Shown here: positions 37,641 through 49,060 of the stretch, one piece after another
How positions within the stretch are numbered: position 1 is the first letter of the stretch
How the letters are laid out: each line of letters opens with the position of its first letter
From: Tolypeutes matacus
Lineage: Eukaryota; Chordata; Mammalia; Cingulata; Chlamyphoridae
Length of the DNA: 64,000 nt
NCBI GenBank assembly: GCA_026826555.1
Contig: JAKSZT010054570.1
Coordinates: 435,588-499,587 of the forward strand
Reading direction: 5' to 3'
Position numbers and translations under genes: made by a program
Notes under the pieces: generated by a model
Database searches by the model: none
What the model saw: the letters and a program-made list of their open reading frames with translations, nothing else
What the model was told of the DNA's origin: nothing

Positions 37641-38360
37641 CACAAAGAAAACACTAGGCTCAGATGGTTTAATAGGTAGTTCTAACAAAGGACAAAGCAC
37701 CCCAGTTTTTCACAAGTACTTCCAAAGAATATAAAAATAAAGGACACTCCCCCAATTCACTTAATGAAATTTGAATAAACTTCATAACAAAACATATCAA
37801 AAATATGTGAAAAAGGAAAAACATAGGCCAATCTTATGCATTAACATAGATGCAAAAATCCTAAACAACATACTAGCAAATAGAATCCAGCAAAATAGAA
37901 AAAGTATTCTACATTATGCCAAGTTGGAATGCAAACTTGGTTTAACATTAGAAAATCTGTTAGTGTAATCCATCCCATTAGATTAATGGAGAAAAAGTAC
38001 ATAATTTTATCAATAGATGCAGAAAAAGCATTTGATAAAATTCAGTATTCACTTATAATAAAAAGTTCTTTGCAAATTAATAATATATGAGAACAAACTT
38101 ATTTAAATGTAAATGTTGGATACATTCCTCTTAAAAGTAAAAAACAAGATAAAAATACCAGCTCTCTCTGCTACATGGCAATATGCCAGAGGTCTTGGCC
38201 TACACAGTAAGAAAATAAAAAGGGATAAAAGGTATGAGGATTAGAAAGGGAAAAACAAAACTAAGTATTTGTAGATGCTATGATTGTATACATAGAAAAC
38301 CCAGAATAATCTATAGACAAACTAATAGGATTAATATGAGAGTTCAATGAATGAATGAAT
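37641..38360 (+). mobile_element. Old L1 ORF2 RT-region fragment
   Basis: 'acactaggctcagatggttt', 'catagatgcaaaaatcctaa', 'aatagatgcagaaaaagcat' and 'ttgtatacatagaaaacccag' correspond to L1 ORF2 reverse transcriptase text. Stops throughout. Confidence 0.8.
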
Positions 38361-38750
38361 AACTATGCAACAGAAAGAGGGGTGTAGATGTGCAACCTTC
38401 CTCCTTACCACTCACTTTTAGATATACTCTTAATTCTGAAGTTTAAAAAAAATGAAAAATTATATCCCATATTAATTTTTAAGCTTCTCAAAAATAGGAA
38501 TGGCAATAGAATACGCCCACTGAAATATGTAAGCAGATGGATTCATCGCCAATAAATTTGGAGTGGAGGGTACTGTGTTTTGACCCATGAAGCCCTTGAC
38601 CACCTGGCCTCATGCCATCTCTCCAAATGCATCTTGTCCCATTGCCCACTTCTTGCCCCCACACTCCAGTCTACCTGACCGGCCCAATGTTTCCTCTCCA
38701 TAGAGAGTTCCTTCCCTGCCTGTTTCCCATTCTGTACTTTTACCATCTTT

Positions 38751-39188
38751 ATTAGCTTCCTGGCTGCTAAAACAAATACCGTACAATGGGTTGGCTTAAT
38801 GACAGGAATTTCTTGGCTCGTGGTTTCAGAGGCTAGAAAGGCTTGCTTCTTCCCGGCATCAGTATCCTCGGGCTGGCTGGCAGTCTTTGGGGTTCCTTGG
38901 CTTTCCTGTCACATAGCAGTGCACTTAGTAGTGTCTTCTCTTTTCTCTTCTGGGTTCTGTTGCCTCCTGGCTTCTGGCTGTTCCCTGTGGCTTCTCTTTC
39001 CATGTCCAATTTCCTTTGCTTATAAAGACTTCAGCCGTGTTGGATGAAGGTCTGCCCTCATTCAAGTGTGGGTCACTCCTTAACTAACAACATCTTCAAA
39101 GGTCCCGTTTTACAAATGAGTTTACACCACAGGACCAGGGGTTGGGACCTGAACATGTTTTTTGTGGGGGGCATGATTCAACCCCCAC
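38751..39188 (-). mobile_element. MaLR-like LTR, antisense
   Basis: It runs 'attagcttcctggctgctaa', 'acaatgggttggcttaatga', 'ttataaagacttcagccgtg' and ends 'gggcatgattcaacccccac'. Same family as 7403-8001 and 33132-33574. Confidence 0.7.
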
Positions 39189-39334
39189 GCTACTCTGCAT
39201 GTCTCAGTGTAAATACCATTGTTTCTGAAGGCCTTTCCTTATCCTCCACACTGGGATATGTCCCCTTAGAGACTACCATGGTACCTGCTGTCCCCCTTTC
39301 ACATTGCTACCCACTTGTGCCCAGTGTCTGGTAT

Positions 39335-39440
39335 CCTCAATAGACTGTCAGCTCCATGAGGGCAGGAACTGGGTTTTCTCTCCACTAGATCATCAGCACC
39401 TAGCAGAAAGCCTGATCTATACTAGTATTTAATATCTGTG
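39335..39440 (+). repeat. L2 3'-end fragment
   Basis: 'agactgtcagctccatgagg', 'gcaggaactgggttttctct' and 'agcacctagcagaaagcctg' fit the L2 3' end. Confidence 0.75.
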
Positions 39441-39819
39441 AAAGGAAGGAAGATAGGATGGGAAGAAGAAAAAGCTTCTCCTTTTTGCACTAGAGAGAGA
39501 GGAAGGAGAACTTGGGAAGAGGGGGTCAGGAGAAGAGGTGTGTTGACTCTTCTTTCTGGGGAAATATCCCCATCCCGTGGTATTTTAGAATATTGCTGCA
39601 AAAGTCTGTTTTGCTCAGTATCAGTTTCCTAACCACGGACATAATGAGATCTTTTTTAAAATTATATTATCTAATAGTTATTGTTGGTAAATTGCCTAGC
39701 TGGAAAAAAACATTAGTAGCTAAAACTTAAATTCCCAAATAAAACATCTCAATGATGGTAACTACAGTTTGACATCATCATTAATTGAGCAGAAATGTTA
39801 TTATAATTAGGGGAGGCCA

Positions 39820-39965
39820 TTTGATAAAGTAAAAAGATTACAGAATATGGAATTAGAAGACCTGGATTCAAGTCGTAGTTCCACAACTTACTGGATGAAT
39901 CTCTGGGCTTCAGATCATCATCCATAAGTTCAGGTGTTCCTACATACTGTGTGTTATGAGGATTA
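39820..39965 (+). repeat. MIR fragment
   Basis: 'ggaattagaagacctggatt' and 'cttactggatgaatctctgg' match MIR. Confidence 0.65.
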
Positions 39966-40342
39966 AAAAAAAAAAAAAGATAAATTTTACAGACTATAAA
40001 GGGTTGTTTGAATAAATATTGTTTGAATATAACAGGAAGACTTTGGCCTTTGGTTTATTGGAGAGATGGTCATTATAATTTTAAATTGTGGGGAACTGAT
40101 TGACAATAAAATATAATACAAATGCCTAAATATATAAATAAATAAATTCTGGTACTAAAATAAACTATACTATACTTCCTTATAATACATGGTTAGAGTG
40201 ATAACCTTGACCACAGATTTACCTGAATTGGCAGGGAATCAGAATTTTTTATTTATTAATCATTCCATGGGAGTCTGCTCATGAGACAAGAGCTCTTTTC
40301 TAGAAGGCCAGACTCTGAGGACAGCTACAAAATACATGGTAG

Positions 40343-40510
40343 AAGTGGATGTGGCTCAAGTGATTAAGCTCCCACCTACCACATGGGAGGTCCCGGGTTC
40401 GGTTCCCAGTGCCTCCTAAAAGGAAGACAAGCACACAGCGAACAGACACAGCAAGTGCAAACACCAGGGGTGGGTAGAGGGAGGTAAATAAAATAAATCT
40501 TAAAAAAAAA
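40343..40510 (+). mobile_element. DAS-like SINE monomer
   Basis: The head 'gtggatgtggctcaagtgat', B-box 'gggttcggttcccag', linker 'taaaaggaagacaagcacac' and an (aaat)n tail are all present. The 13-bp perfect target duplication 'aaatacatggtag' lies at 40330-40342 and 40511-40523. Confidence 0.95.
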
Positions 40511-40774
40511 AAATACATGGTAGCACATTTACCTCTAGCTTTATTGGGAAACAGGCTAAAGACCTTAAGGGAACTTGAAGGGCAGGAGGGTTAAGTAGGG
40601 AGCAAGTAGATGGGGGTAGGGAAGGGAGCTTAATGTATATCCCTTTCCCTCCTCTTCAATAAGACCAGTGTTGGCTCTCTGGTGACATCTACAGGCTAGG
40701 GGATAGAATAAGGACCAAAAAGCCTTAGGGAAATGACACAAAATGTCTAGGGCTAAAATCAATTAGATTTCCAC

Positions 40775-40925
40775 AACAGTGCTTTACAGACTATACTATG
40801 CATATGAATCACCCAAAGATTTTCTTCAAATGCAGATTCTCATTCAGTAGGTCTAGGGTGAGGCCCAAGGCTCTGTCCATCTAACAAGCTCCCCACTCTT
40901 GCTGAAAGGCTACTGATGCGCAACC
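40775..40925 (+). repeat. MER5A-type hAT MITE
   Basis: 'catatgaatcacccaaagat', 'cattcagtaggtctagggtg' and 'ccatctaacaagctcccc' follow the MER5A order. Confidence 0.78.
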
Positions 40926-41979
40926 ACAAAATGAGTAACAAGGCTATCAGGGACTTTCATGGCATCAAATGTCAGAGGTAGAAAGGACTTATAAGTCATC
41001 TTGTCCAACCCCCTTATCTGAGAGGTGAGGAATCTGAGAACAGAAATTACACAATTTACAGAATGTAAGATGTGTCCTTTACCTAAGCCTGATTTTCTTG
41101 TCTGGAATATCAAACTATGTAACTTAGATGGGCTTTCCAGCTCTGACATTTAATGATTATATAACTTACCCAAGGTCACACTGCTAGATAGATTCTACCT
41201 TTTCCTCCTCTGAGGAATTCAAGAGGTTGGACAGCAGAGGCCACCAAAGATTGTTCTGATTGCCAAAAGCCTTGGGCATGAAAATGGCTTCATGTACAAT
41301 GGATTATATATTCTTTTCAGTTTCTTCTTTTTGTGCTGCTGGCTTTGGAAGTAACAAGTTCTAGATGATATAGAAGATGCTCCTGGTTTCCAAAAGAAAA
41401 GTATGAAATCCAGACAGTTAGAGCCAAGTTGAGATTGCTGAGGGGGACGTCAAGGTTAGAAATCACAGTAAGTTCTACTTACTATTATCTCTAGCTGTAA
41501 TAACAGAAAAAAAAAAAAAAAAAAAACTATCAAAACACACCACTCCAGCATATATCATCTACTAGGTAACAGCGAGGTTGCTTTAAGCCTGACCTTTACC
41601 ACTCCCCGGGGTATCCACTTACCCAGGTCATGTGAAGACCCTTTCCCCTCAATGCCAGAATTCTTCCCACTAGACTCCCTTTAGGGGAAACAAACAAGAC
41701 TATTGATTTTTAATGCAAGACCATTTAGAGACAAATTCAGCTAACTCTCAGCTATATTTGATGCAACAGTTCCAACTTTTGGAATGACTTACCTTCTAAA
41801 AACAGTTAACGCCATACTTTATAATTCAGAGCCTTGGAATGGATTATCTCCAAACCACAATTAATTGGCAGAATATGGAAAATAAGCACTGACTCATGGA
41901 ATTCATTAACATTACCATTTAAAGTTAAGCTATATGAATTTACAACTGCAGCAACTGACACTTGGGTGTATTATCTGGC
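40926..41979. other. Intergenic, mostly unassigned
   Basis: 'aacccccttatctgagaggt' near 41010 suggests a decayed MIR. 41700-41960 is AT-rich unique-looking sequence. No gene was recognised. Confidence 0.4.
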
Positions 41980-42175
41980 ACAGGGTAGTGGAAAAATCCC
42001 TGAACTGGGGAGGAGAAGATAAGGCTTTTATCCCTGAATCTGTCATTTAGTGGTTATGTGTCCTTGGGCAAGCTGCTTAACTTCTCTTGGACTCAAATTC
42101 CTACATTTCTAAGATGAGGGGGTTCTGTTAGATGATCTTTAAGTTTCCTTCCAGCTCCACTATTTAATGATATCA
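41980..42175 (+). repeat. MIR element
   Basis: 'agtggttatgtgtccttggg', 'caagctgcttaacttctctt' and 'tgttagatgatctttaagtt' match MIR. Confidence 0.85.
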
Positions 42176-42239
42176 AGACCTATATAGCCTAAGAGAAAAT
42201 CCACAATTGCTACAGAAGAGAAATGTTACTAGTAAGAAC

Positions 42240-42575
42240 TGACTGTGGTTAATAAAAAAAATATGAGAATGTTCTCTCATGAACTATAAAAAGTATATAA
42301 TACTAATACAGGCTGTTAATAACTGGGTGAGTTGGGGGGGAAAATACACCAAATATAAGATACTGGCCATAGTTAATAGTAATATTTTAACAATGCTCTT
42401 TCATAGTTTGTAATAATTGTTTCACAGCAATGCAAGATGTTGTTGGTGGGATAATGTATGGGAGCCCTGTATGATGATATGCATGTTTGCTTTGTTAAGT
42501 TCACAACATTTACTGTACACTTATTGTTTATGTTTGTTCATGTACAAATGATAAACTTCAATTTAAAAAGTTTTA
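42240..42575 (+). mobile_element. Old L1 3' UTR fragment
   Basis: 'atactggccatagttaatag', 'catagtttgtaataattgtt' and 'ataaacttcaatttaaaaag' resemble an L1 3' end with an A-rich terminus. Confidence 0.55.
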
Positions 42576-42594
42576 AAAACAGAACTTTCTTTTA

Positions 42595-43330
42595 CCTTAA
42601 TGTAGTACACAGAACTGTCTGTTCTGTACTCAGTTGCTTGTCACCTGGGGCCTCTATCAGATTGATCTTTGTTTCCTCAGGAACTAGTTTTTGGCACATA
42701 GCAGACACTCGTACATGTTTGTTCAGTGAGTGAGTGAATGAAAAGGAGTCAGGTGTTCATTTAGAAATTCTAAAATTCTAACAAGGCTTAAGAATACAAT
42801 TTCCTTGTTCCTCCTTCCAGTTACTATTCTATCTGTCTCCTCTTTAAAGCCAAATCTCAAAAGATGCTGACTCCATTTCCTCACTTCCCACTCACTTCTC
42901 AGCATGGTCCAACCAGACATCTATTCTTTCAGGGCCTCTGAAATAGCTCCCCTGAAGCTCACCAACGACTTCTGGTTTGGTAAACCAAATGGGCCTTTTG
43001 TAGTCTTAGTTATACCTGATCTCTCACCAGCATTCCATACTGTTGTCCACCTTGTTCTTATTGAAACACTCTCCTCTCTGGTTTCTCTCTAACCTCAAGA
43101 GTTGCTTATCCTCAGCATGCTTTGCAGGCTCAGGTTTTCCCTGGCCATTAAGTGATGCACTTCCTCAAGTCTCAGTTCTATGGGTTCATCCATCTATACG
43201 CCACTGACTCCCAAATAAATATCTCCAGACCAGACATCTCCTCTAAACCCCAGCCTTGTATCTCCAAGAACGTACATCATCATCTGGATGTTACAAAAGC
43301 CTATCAAACATGTCCAATACAATGACAAGA
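42595..43330 (+). repeat. L2 3' end followed by an ancient LINE-like fragment
   Basis: 42595-42745 ('ttttggcacatagcagacac', 'gtgagtgagtgaatgaaaag') is L2-type. About 42890-43330 ('cactctcctctctggtttct', 'tacgccactgactcccaaat', 'cctatcaaacatgtccaata') is the same old LINE-like repeat as at 22.6 kb. Confidence 0.55.
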
Positions 43331-44705
43331 AAACAACCCAGGAGATTTCCGGGAAGATGGCAGACTAGAAAGACATGAGACTCTCTTCTCTCCCAGTAAA
43401 AAACAGCTAGAGGACAGGCTGAAACGGCCTAGAAAAAAATCTTCTAGAGTTTGGGACACCGGACTAAGGCTGGACACCACCCAGAGGTCAGAAGGATAAA
43501 GGAAAAGAATCGTAATGGCAAAACTGTGAGTTTAGCCAGCAGCTGCTACTGCCAGCACCCTCCCCCACACTAAAGACACTTTAGAATTCTCAGGGCTTTG
43601 GGTTGGCTAGAGACAAAGGGTGCTCCAGGGATCCACCTCCCCAGGAAAGGGGAGAGAGAGCGATACAGCCTAAAGCTGACTCAGCTTTTGACCCACAGAT
43701 TTGGTCTGCTGTGTCTTACCAGCCCTTCCAGGTTGGATGGGGCTGTGCCATTGTTTGCCCTGGGAGCTGGCAAGGGACTAAAGAGATCCCATCTTCTTCT
43801 CAATCTCCCTCTCTTCTAACCGGGACTGAATGTTGAGGACTCCCCAGGAAAGGGAAGAGAGAGGGACAGAACCTAGGCTGATTCAGCTTTTGACCCATAA
43901 ATTTGGTCTGCAGTGTCCCACAAGCCCTTCCAGGCCGGGTGGGGCCACACCATAGTTTGCCTTGTGAGCAAGCTCAGGACTAGAGAGATACGGGACTAAG
44001 GAGATCCAATCCTCCCAATCTACCTCTCTACTAACTGGGACTGATTGTTGAGGATGCAGAGGGTAGTAGAATTAATTCCTACCCAGGAAAAGGGAGGGGG
44101 CTAGAAGCAAAGGCTGGAGAACTGTCTCTGAGAAAATTTGAATTACAAGGCTCATAGCCTACAGGCAGGAACCTCCATCACATTGATCTGGTCAGTGTTG
44201 CAGCAAACACTCCAACCAGGCACTGAACTGAGAGGGCCATCTACTGGAAGACCAAGGAAGTGCATGTGAGAAAATTAACAGAGGCTTTTTCCAGCCTTTA
44301 TAGCCTCCCTTCCTAAGGCCCTAGAAAGCAGGCCTGCAACCCATTACTGGGTCCAGAGCCCAGTTTTGAGCAACTAACAGGGACAATACTAATGATCCAG
44401 GTTGAACCAAGAATCAAAGGTCAGCTTTAACACATGGCTCCCGCCACTAAATCCCTATGAAAGAGAGAGAAATAGAGCATCTGAGTAAACTACCATCCTA
44501 ATAAGCCTAGACATAAGCAAAAAATTACAAGCCATACTAAGATAATGGAAGACATGGCCCAAGAAAAGGAATATATCAAAGCCCCAGAAGAGATGCAAGA
44601 TTTGAGACAACTAATTAATGAGATGCACACAAATTTTTAAAATCCAATTAATGAGTTGATAGACAATATGGCTAAAGAGATAAATGCCATCAAGAAGACA
44701 TTGAG

Positions 44706-45143
44706 GGAAACAGATTTGGCTCAAGTGATTGGGCTCCCTTCTACCATATAGGAGGTCCAGGGTTCAATTCCCAGGGCCTCCTGATGAAAGACAAGCTGGC
44801 CCATGCAGAGGGCTGGCCCGTGTGGCGAGCTGGCCCAAGCGGAGAGCTGCCCCATGTGGTATGCTGGCCCTCATGGAGAGCTGGTGCAGCAAGAAGACAC
44901 AACAAAAAGAGACATAGAGGAGAGACAATTGGAGATGCAGCAGACCAGGGAACTGAGGTGGCACAAGAGATTGAGCGCCTCTCTTCCCCTCCAGAAGGTC
45001 CCAGGATCGGTTCCCAGTGCTGCCTAAAGAGAAGACAAGCAGACACAGAAGAACAAATAGAAAGCAGACTGTGAGCTCAAAACAATGGGGAGGGGGGAGA
45101 AATAAACAAATAAATAACTCTTAAAAAAAAAAAGAAGAAGAAG
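44706..45143 (+). mobile_element. Dimeric DAS-like SINE with internal 17-18 bp repeats
   Basis: The head 'gaaacagatttggctcaagt' has B-box 'gggttcaattcccag'. Several imperfect copies of an agctggccc-type unit follow (44803-44890), then a second tRNA-like part at 44950 ('ctgaggtggcacaagagatt') and an A-rich tail ending (aag)n. The 14-bp target duplication 'aagaagacattgag' lies at 44692-44705 and 45144-45157, inside L1 A. Confidence 0.93.
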
Positions 45144-45250
45144 AAGAAGACATTGAGTTAGCACAAAGAAGAATTTGAAATCCTGAATAGAAAAGTAACA
45201 GAATTCATAGGAATGAAAGACACAATAGGTGAGATCAAAAACACATTAGA

Positions 45251-45465
45251 CGGAGCAGATGTGGCTCAAGCAGGTGAGCACCCACCTCCCACATGGGAAG
45301 TCCCAGGTTTGGTTCCCGGTGACTACTGAAAAAACAAACAACAAATAAAAAAACCAACTCAGAGAAGCCAATATGGCTCAGTGGTTGAGCACCCATTTCC
45401 CACATACAAGGTCTCAAGTTCATTCTCTGGCTCCTGGAACCTAAGAAACACACACACACACATGC
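45251..45465 (+). mobile_element. Two-headed DAS-like SINE
   Basis: The heads are 'cggagcagatgtggctcaag' and 'agccaatatggctcagtggt', with an A/C-rich linker and a (ca)n tail. The 10-bp target duplication 'acacattaga' lies at 45241-45250 and 45466-45475, inside L1 A. Confidence 0.9.
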
Positions 45466-46399
45466 ACACATTAGAAGTCTACAACAGCAGAATCAAAATG
45501 AAAGGAGAAAGAATAAGTGATACTGAAGAAAGAACAACTAAAATTGAAGAGAGAAAAGAATGGGAAAAATTAGGCAGGGGCTCAGAGAGTTGAATGGCAA
45601 CACAAAACACAACAACATACGTGTCATGCGAGTTCCAGAAGAAGAAGAGAAGGGAAAAGGGGCAAAAAGAGTATTTGAGGAAATAATAGCTGAAAATTTC
45701 CCACCTCTTGTGAAAGAAATGAATTTACATGTCCAAGAAGCACACCGTACCCCAATCAGAATAAATCCAAATAGACCTACTCCAGAACACATACTACTTA
45801 GAATGTCAAATGTCAAAGATAAAGAGAAAATTCTAAGAGCAGCAAAGGAAAAGCAAACCATCACATACAGGGGATGCCCAGTAAAACTTAGCACGGATTT
45901 CTCATCAGAAACCATGGAGGCGAGAAGACAGTGGAATGATACAATTAGGACACTGAAAGAGAAAAACTGCCAGCTGAGAATTCTTTATCCAGCAAAACTG
46001 TCCTTCAGATATGAAGGTGAGTATAAAATATTCACAGACAAATAGAAACTAAGAGAGTTCTTAAAAAAGAATCCACCTCTGTAGGAAATATTAAAGGAAG
46101 CCTTAGAGCCTGATAGAAAAGACAGGAGACAGAGGCTTAGAGGAGAGTATAGAAGAAAGAATAGCAGGAAGGATAACCAAAAGAGTAAAAAGACAGACAA
46201 AAACAAGATGACATGTGAAAACCAAAGAATAAAATGGTAGAAGTAAATAATGCATTTACAGTAATATCACTGAATGTGAATGGATTAAACTCCCCAATCA
46301 AAAGATACAGGCTGAGAGAATGGATAAAAAAACATGATTGCAAAACTTGTTCTCTTTCCTCTTGAAATCTCTCGTTGTATCTCATTTTCTCCTTTAGCC

Positions 46400-47041
46400 A
46401 TGTCAGAAACTGCTCCTGCAGACAGCTGCCCCGGCACCAGTGGAGAAGTCGCCTACCAAGATGAAGGCGCGGCGAAGTGCAAGGCGACAGGACCCCTGGT
46501 CTCTGAGCTGATCACTGAAGCTGTGGTCGCTTCCAAGAAGTGCAATCTTTCTTTGGGTGCGCTCAAGAAGGCCTTAGCAGCAGGCACCTACGACATGGAG
46601 AAGAACAACAGACACATAAAGCTGGGCTTCAAAAGCCTGGTAAGCAGCCTGGTGCAGACCAAGGGCACTGGCGCCTCCAGCTCCTTCAAGCTCAACAAGA
46701 AGGCGGCCTCTAGAGAAGCCAAGCCAAAGGCCAAGAAGGCTGGTGTGGCCAAGGCTAAGGAACCCGCAGGGGCCACCCCTAAGAGGCCCACGAAGGCTGC
46801 TGGGGCAAAAAAGGCAGTAAAGCAGACACCGAAGAAGGCGAAGAAGCCTGCGGCGGCTGGCATCAAGAAAGCGGCCAAGAGTCCTAAAAAGGCTAAAGCC
46901 GCTGCCAAGCCGAAAAAGGCGGCCAAGAGCCCAGCCCAGCCCAAGGCCGTGAAGCCGAAAGCAGCCAAGCCTGAGGCTGCCAAGCCTAAGGCAGCAAAGC
47001 CTAAAGCTGCAAAGGCTAAGCGGGTGGCTCCCAAAAAGAAG
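46400..47041 (+). pseudogene. H1-5-like: Histone H1-5-like linker histone, degenerate but open
   Basis: The ATG (46400) begins [15 protein letters not shown]. The globular domain follows ([45 protein letters not shown]), then a long Lys/Ala/Pro tail with [12 protein letters not shown] and [14 protein letters not shown] repeats ending APKKK. The tail pattern ([27 protein letters not shown]) fits H1-5 best. The N-terminal basic tail is shortened, two residues are lost in the SLVSKGTLVQTK stretch, and conserved residues are changed. The stop after KKK is lost (CGG at 47042-47044), so the frame reads on to 47248 through the stem-loop. Only about 60 bases of upstream sequence remain, so the H1 promoter is missing. 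Probably a pseudogene. A 214-codon open frame leaves a small chance of a protein. Confidence 0.9.
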
Positions 47042-47079
47042 CGGGAAGCTGGGGTGATAGAGAGCAGCAAAGCCCCAAA

Positions 47080-47095
47080 GTCTCTTTTCAGAGCC
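47080..47095 (+). promoter_or_regulatory. Histone 3'-end stem-loop of the H1 copy, one mismatch
   Basis: The sequence is 'gtctct-tttc-agagcc' against canonical 'ggctct-tttc-agagcc', followed by 'accca'. The G to T change breaks one stem pair, which should weaken SLBP binding. A purine-rich 'aaagatctcaggaaaaagct' after it resembles the histone downstream element bound by U7 snRNA. That element is absent from mature mRNA, so a genomic source is implied. Confidence 0.85.
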
Positions 47096-48302
47096 ACCCA
47101 AAGATCTCAGGAAAAAGCTGTGCACTGTACCATACTTTGCGCTCCTTGCAGGTTTGTTATTTTTTTGCCTAACTTAGAATTGTTAGCAACAAATTTCTTG
47201 ACAGCATTATTGACTTTTATGAGGTATTGTGGGTTTGCAGAAACGTGATAAAATGTTAGTTTATGAAAGCACATTTTATGGTAATGCTATTATACCCAAG
47301 CAGTTACTTTGTTCACTGCTGCTCAGTTCACTCTTTCTCCTTTATTAAATGCTGTTTTAAGCTAAACCTTTGGTAAATGTTTTAGCTGGTACAAAGAACA
47401 TAATTTAGTCTAAGTTTTAAAATTTTTCTAGTCCCATTCATATCTTTTTAATGTAGTTTTTATACTTTTCCTTATTCCTATGTTGACGTATTTTTTTGGT
47501 CGTCTGTAGATTTCACAAACCAGGTCATTTTATATTATAACACATCGCCTAGCTTACTTAAAAATGAAGCCAGCCAGGATGGGTGGAAGCAAGGACTTAT
47601 ACCAATAATACAGCTGGAGCAATTAACAGCTCCGTACCCTCTGTTCCCCTTTACAAAACTGCCTTGTGCATGAATTTCTCATTAAAACCTGCTGCTTTTA
47701 CATCTGAGTGTTATCCACAAGAAGGAAACTTTAATTTAAAAAACCTGCACCGTTTTCTGATTGGTCATGTTTTTTTCTTGGGTTTATACTCCAGTACTTT
47801 GATACGTGCAAGTGCATACATGCACATGAAAGACTGATGGGGTGGGCAATGGCACAGGATATTGTGTATATTTAAAATTGATAGGATTTAGTGATTTGGC
47901 TGTGCCGCTATATACTGGAGTTCTTAATCTTGAAACTATAAAATTCCACATTGGGAAGGCAGCTAATGTTTGTTCATTTGAAATAAAGGCCTTGCACTGT
48001 CTTTTATAATTCTTCTCTTGTCCAACTAAAATGGAGACGTGCTCTCACTTCGCTCAGAAGGGTGTTTGGAAAACTTAAGCAAATCGTTACCACAGTCTGC
48101 CTTTTTCCCTGTAAGATTCTTCCGTAACACCGAGGACATAAGATGGTCATGAAAGTCATAGGAAGGGACCTAAAACCCCCAAATAGGCTGATACCTTTAC
48201 AAAATTACCAACTGCAGTTCCATAGTGATTTGCTTTTCACGTTAAACACTAACAATAGTGAACCTAGAGGCACAAAAAGTGCCTTCTCAAAAAGTGGTGG
48301 GT
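47096..48302. other. Histone-cluster spacer
   Basis: AT-rich, without gene or clear repeat. Probably flanking DNA that moved with the histone genes. It ends at the H2A stem-loop. Confidence 0.5.
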
Positions 48303-48318
48303 GGCTCTGAAAAGAGCC
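48303..48318 (-). promoter_or_regulatory. Intact histone stem-loop of the H2A copy
   Basis: Read on the minus strand it is the perfect 16-nt 'ggctcttttcagagcc', followed by 'acccacc', located about 35 bases after the H2A stop codon. Confidence 0.93.
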
Positions 48319-48353
48319 TTTGGTTTGGAGCACGTGGCTTGCTGCCAAGACCC

Positions 48354-48743
48354 TTACTTGCCCTTAGCCTTATGGTGGCTCTCAGTCTTCTTGGGCAGTA
48401 GCATGGCCTGGATGTTGGGCAGGGCACCGGCCTGAGTGATGGTGACCTTGCCCAGCAGCTTGTTGAGCTCCTTGTTGGAGATGGCCAGCCACGGGTGGTG
48501 CAGGATGATGCGTGTCTTCTTGTGGCCACTGCGTTGCCCGCCAGCTCCATGATCTCAGCAGTCAGATACTCCAGCACTGCTGCCAGGTATACTGGTGCCA
48601 GCCCCGACCTGCTTGGAGTAGTTGCCCTGACAGCACAGGTAGAGCAGGTGGTGCACGTGGCCCACAGGGAACTGCAGGCCAGCGGGAAGACTGTGTCTTA
48701 GCTTTGGCGCTGCCTTCCCACCCTGCTTGCCACGTCCAGACCT
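48354..48743 (-). pseudogene. Histone H2A pseudogene
   Basis: On the minus strand, remnants read [84 protein letters not shown] and [10 protein letters not shown], ending at TAA (48356-48354). The start codon is AGG instead of ATG (48743-48741). At least two frameshifts are present: one after GGKA near 48710, others near VHHLL and LAGNA. The length (390 bp) is almost that of an intact 130-residue H2A, so it has decayed only by small changes. Class: replication-dependent core H2A. It is not translatable. It lies head-to-head with the H2B copy. Confidence 0.93.
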
Positions 48744-48769
48744 TGTCTTTGAAAAACACCACCACAGAT

Positions 48770-48998
48770 GTTATGGGAGGTCTGGGAGGTAGGGAACATG
48801 GGAATCCCTGTAATTTCTGTGTAATATTTAGGTAATCTAAGCACCTTAGATATATAAAATATATATATATATATATATAAATAACATTTATGTAAGCAAA
48901 TGCACATATACGCATATATATTATATATCATTTTACAAATATTGGTTTGTATTGTGAAAAATTTGATTTTTACCCACAATAATAAATAAATAAATAAA
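48770..48998 (+). mobile_element. Small L1 3'-end insertion in the H2A promoter side
   Basis: 'acatgggaatccctgtaatt' followed by 'tctgtgtaatatttaggtaa' resembles an L1 3' UTR end. The block ends in (aaat)n. 'aaaacaccac' before (about 48757) and after (48998) looks like a target duplication. It includes a (ta)n run (48857-48880). It moves the H2A start away from its promoter. Confidence 0.5.
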
Positions 48999-49060
48999 AC
49001 ACCACAAAAACAGTGATTAAATTCACATCCCCAGAACTGCTGGGCGTGAAAATGAAACTG

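Larger units (their letters stand above)
43345..46337 (+). mobile_element. LINE-1 'A': 5' UTR, ORF1 and the start of ORF2, cut at the histone block
   Basis: The 5' end has 'ccgggaagatggcagactag'. Two tandem 5' UTR units lie at about 43640-43840 and 43841-44055. ORF1 should start near 44500, but the start codon reads TAAG ('taagcctagacataagcaaa' instead of 'atgcct..'). ORF1 is then split by two SINEs (44706-45143, 45251-45465) and resumes with VMRVPEEEEKGKG and VQEAHRTPIRINPNRP (about 45625-45780), broken by stops. Only the first codons of ORF2 remain (SLNVNGLNSPIKRYRL) before homology ends at 46337, where H1 sequence begins. The rest of this L1 is not found downstream. Confidence 0.9.

Noticed and set aside
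46574..47125. 183-codon minus strand Leu/Gly-rich frame
   Set aside because: Complement of the Lys/Ala-rich H1 tail.
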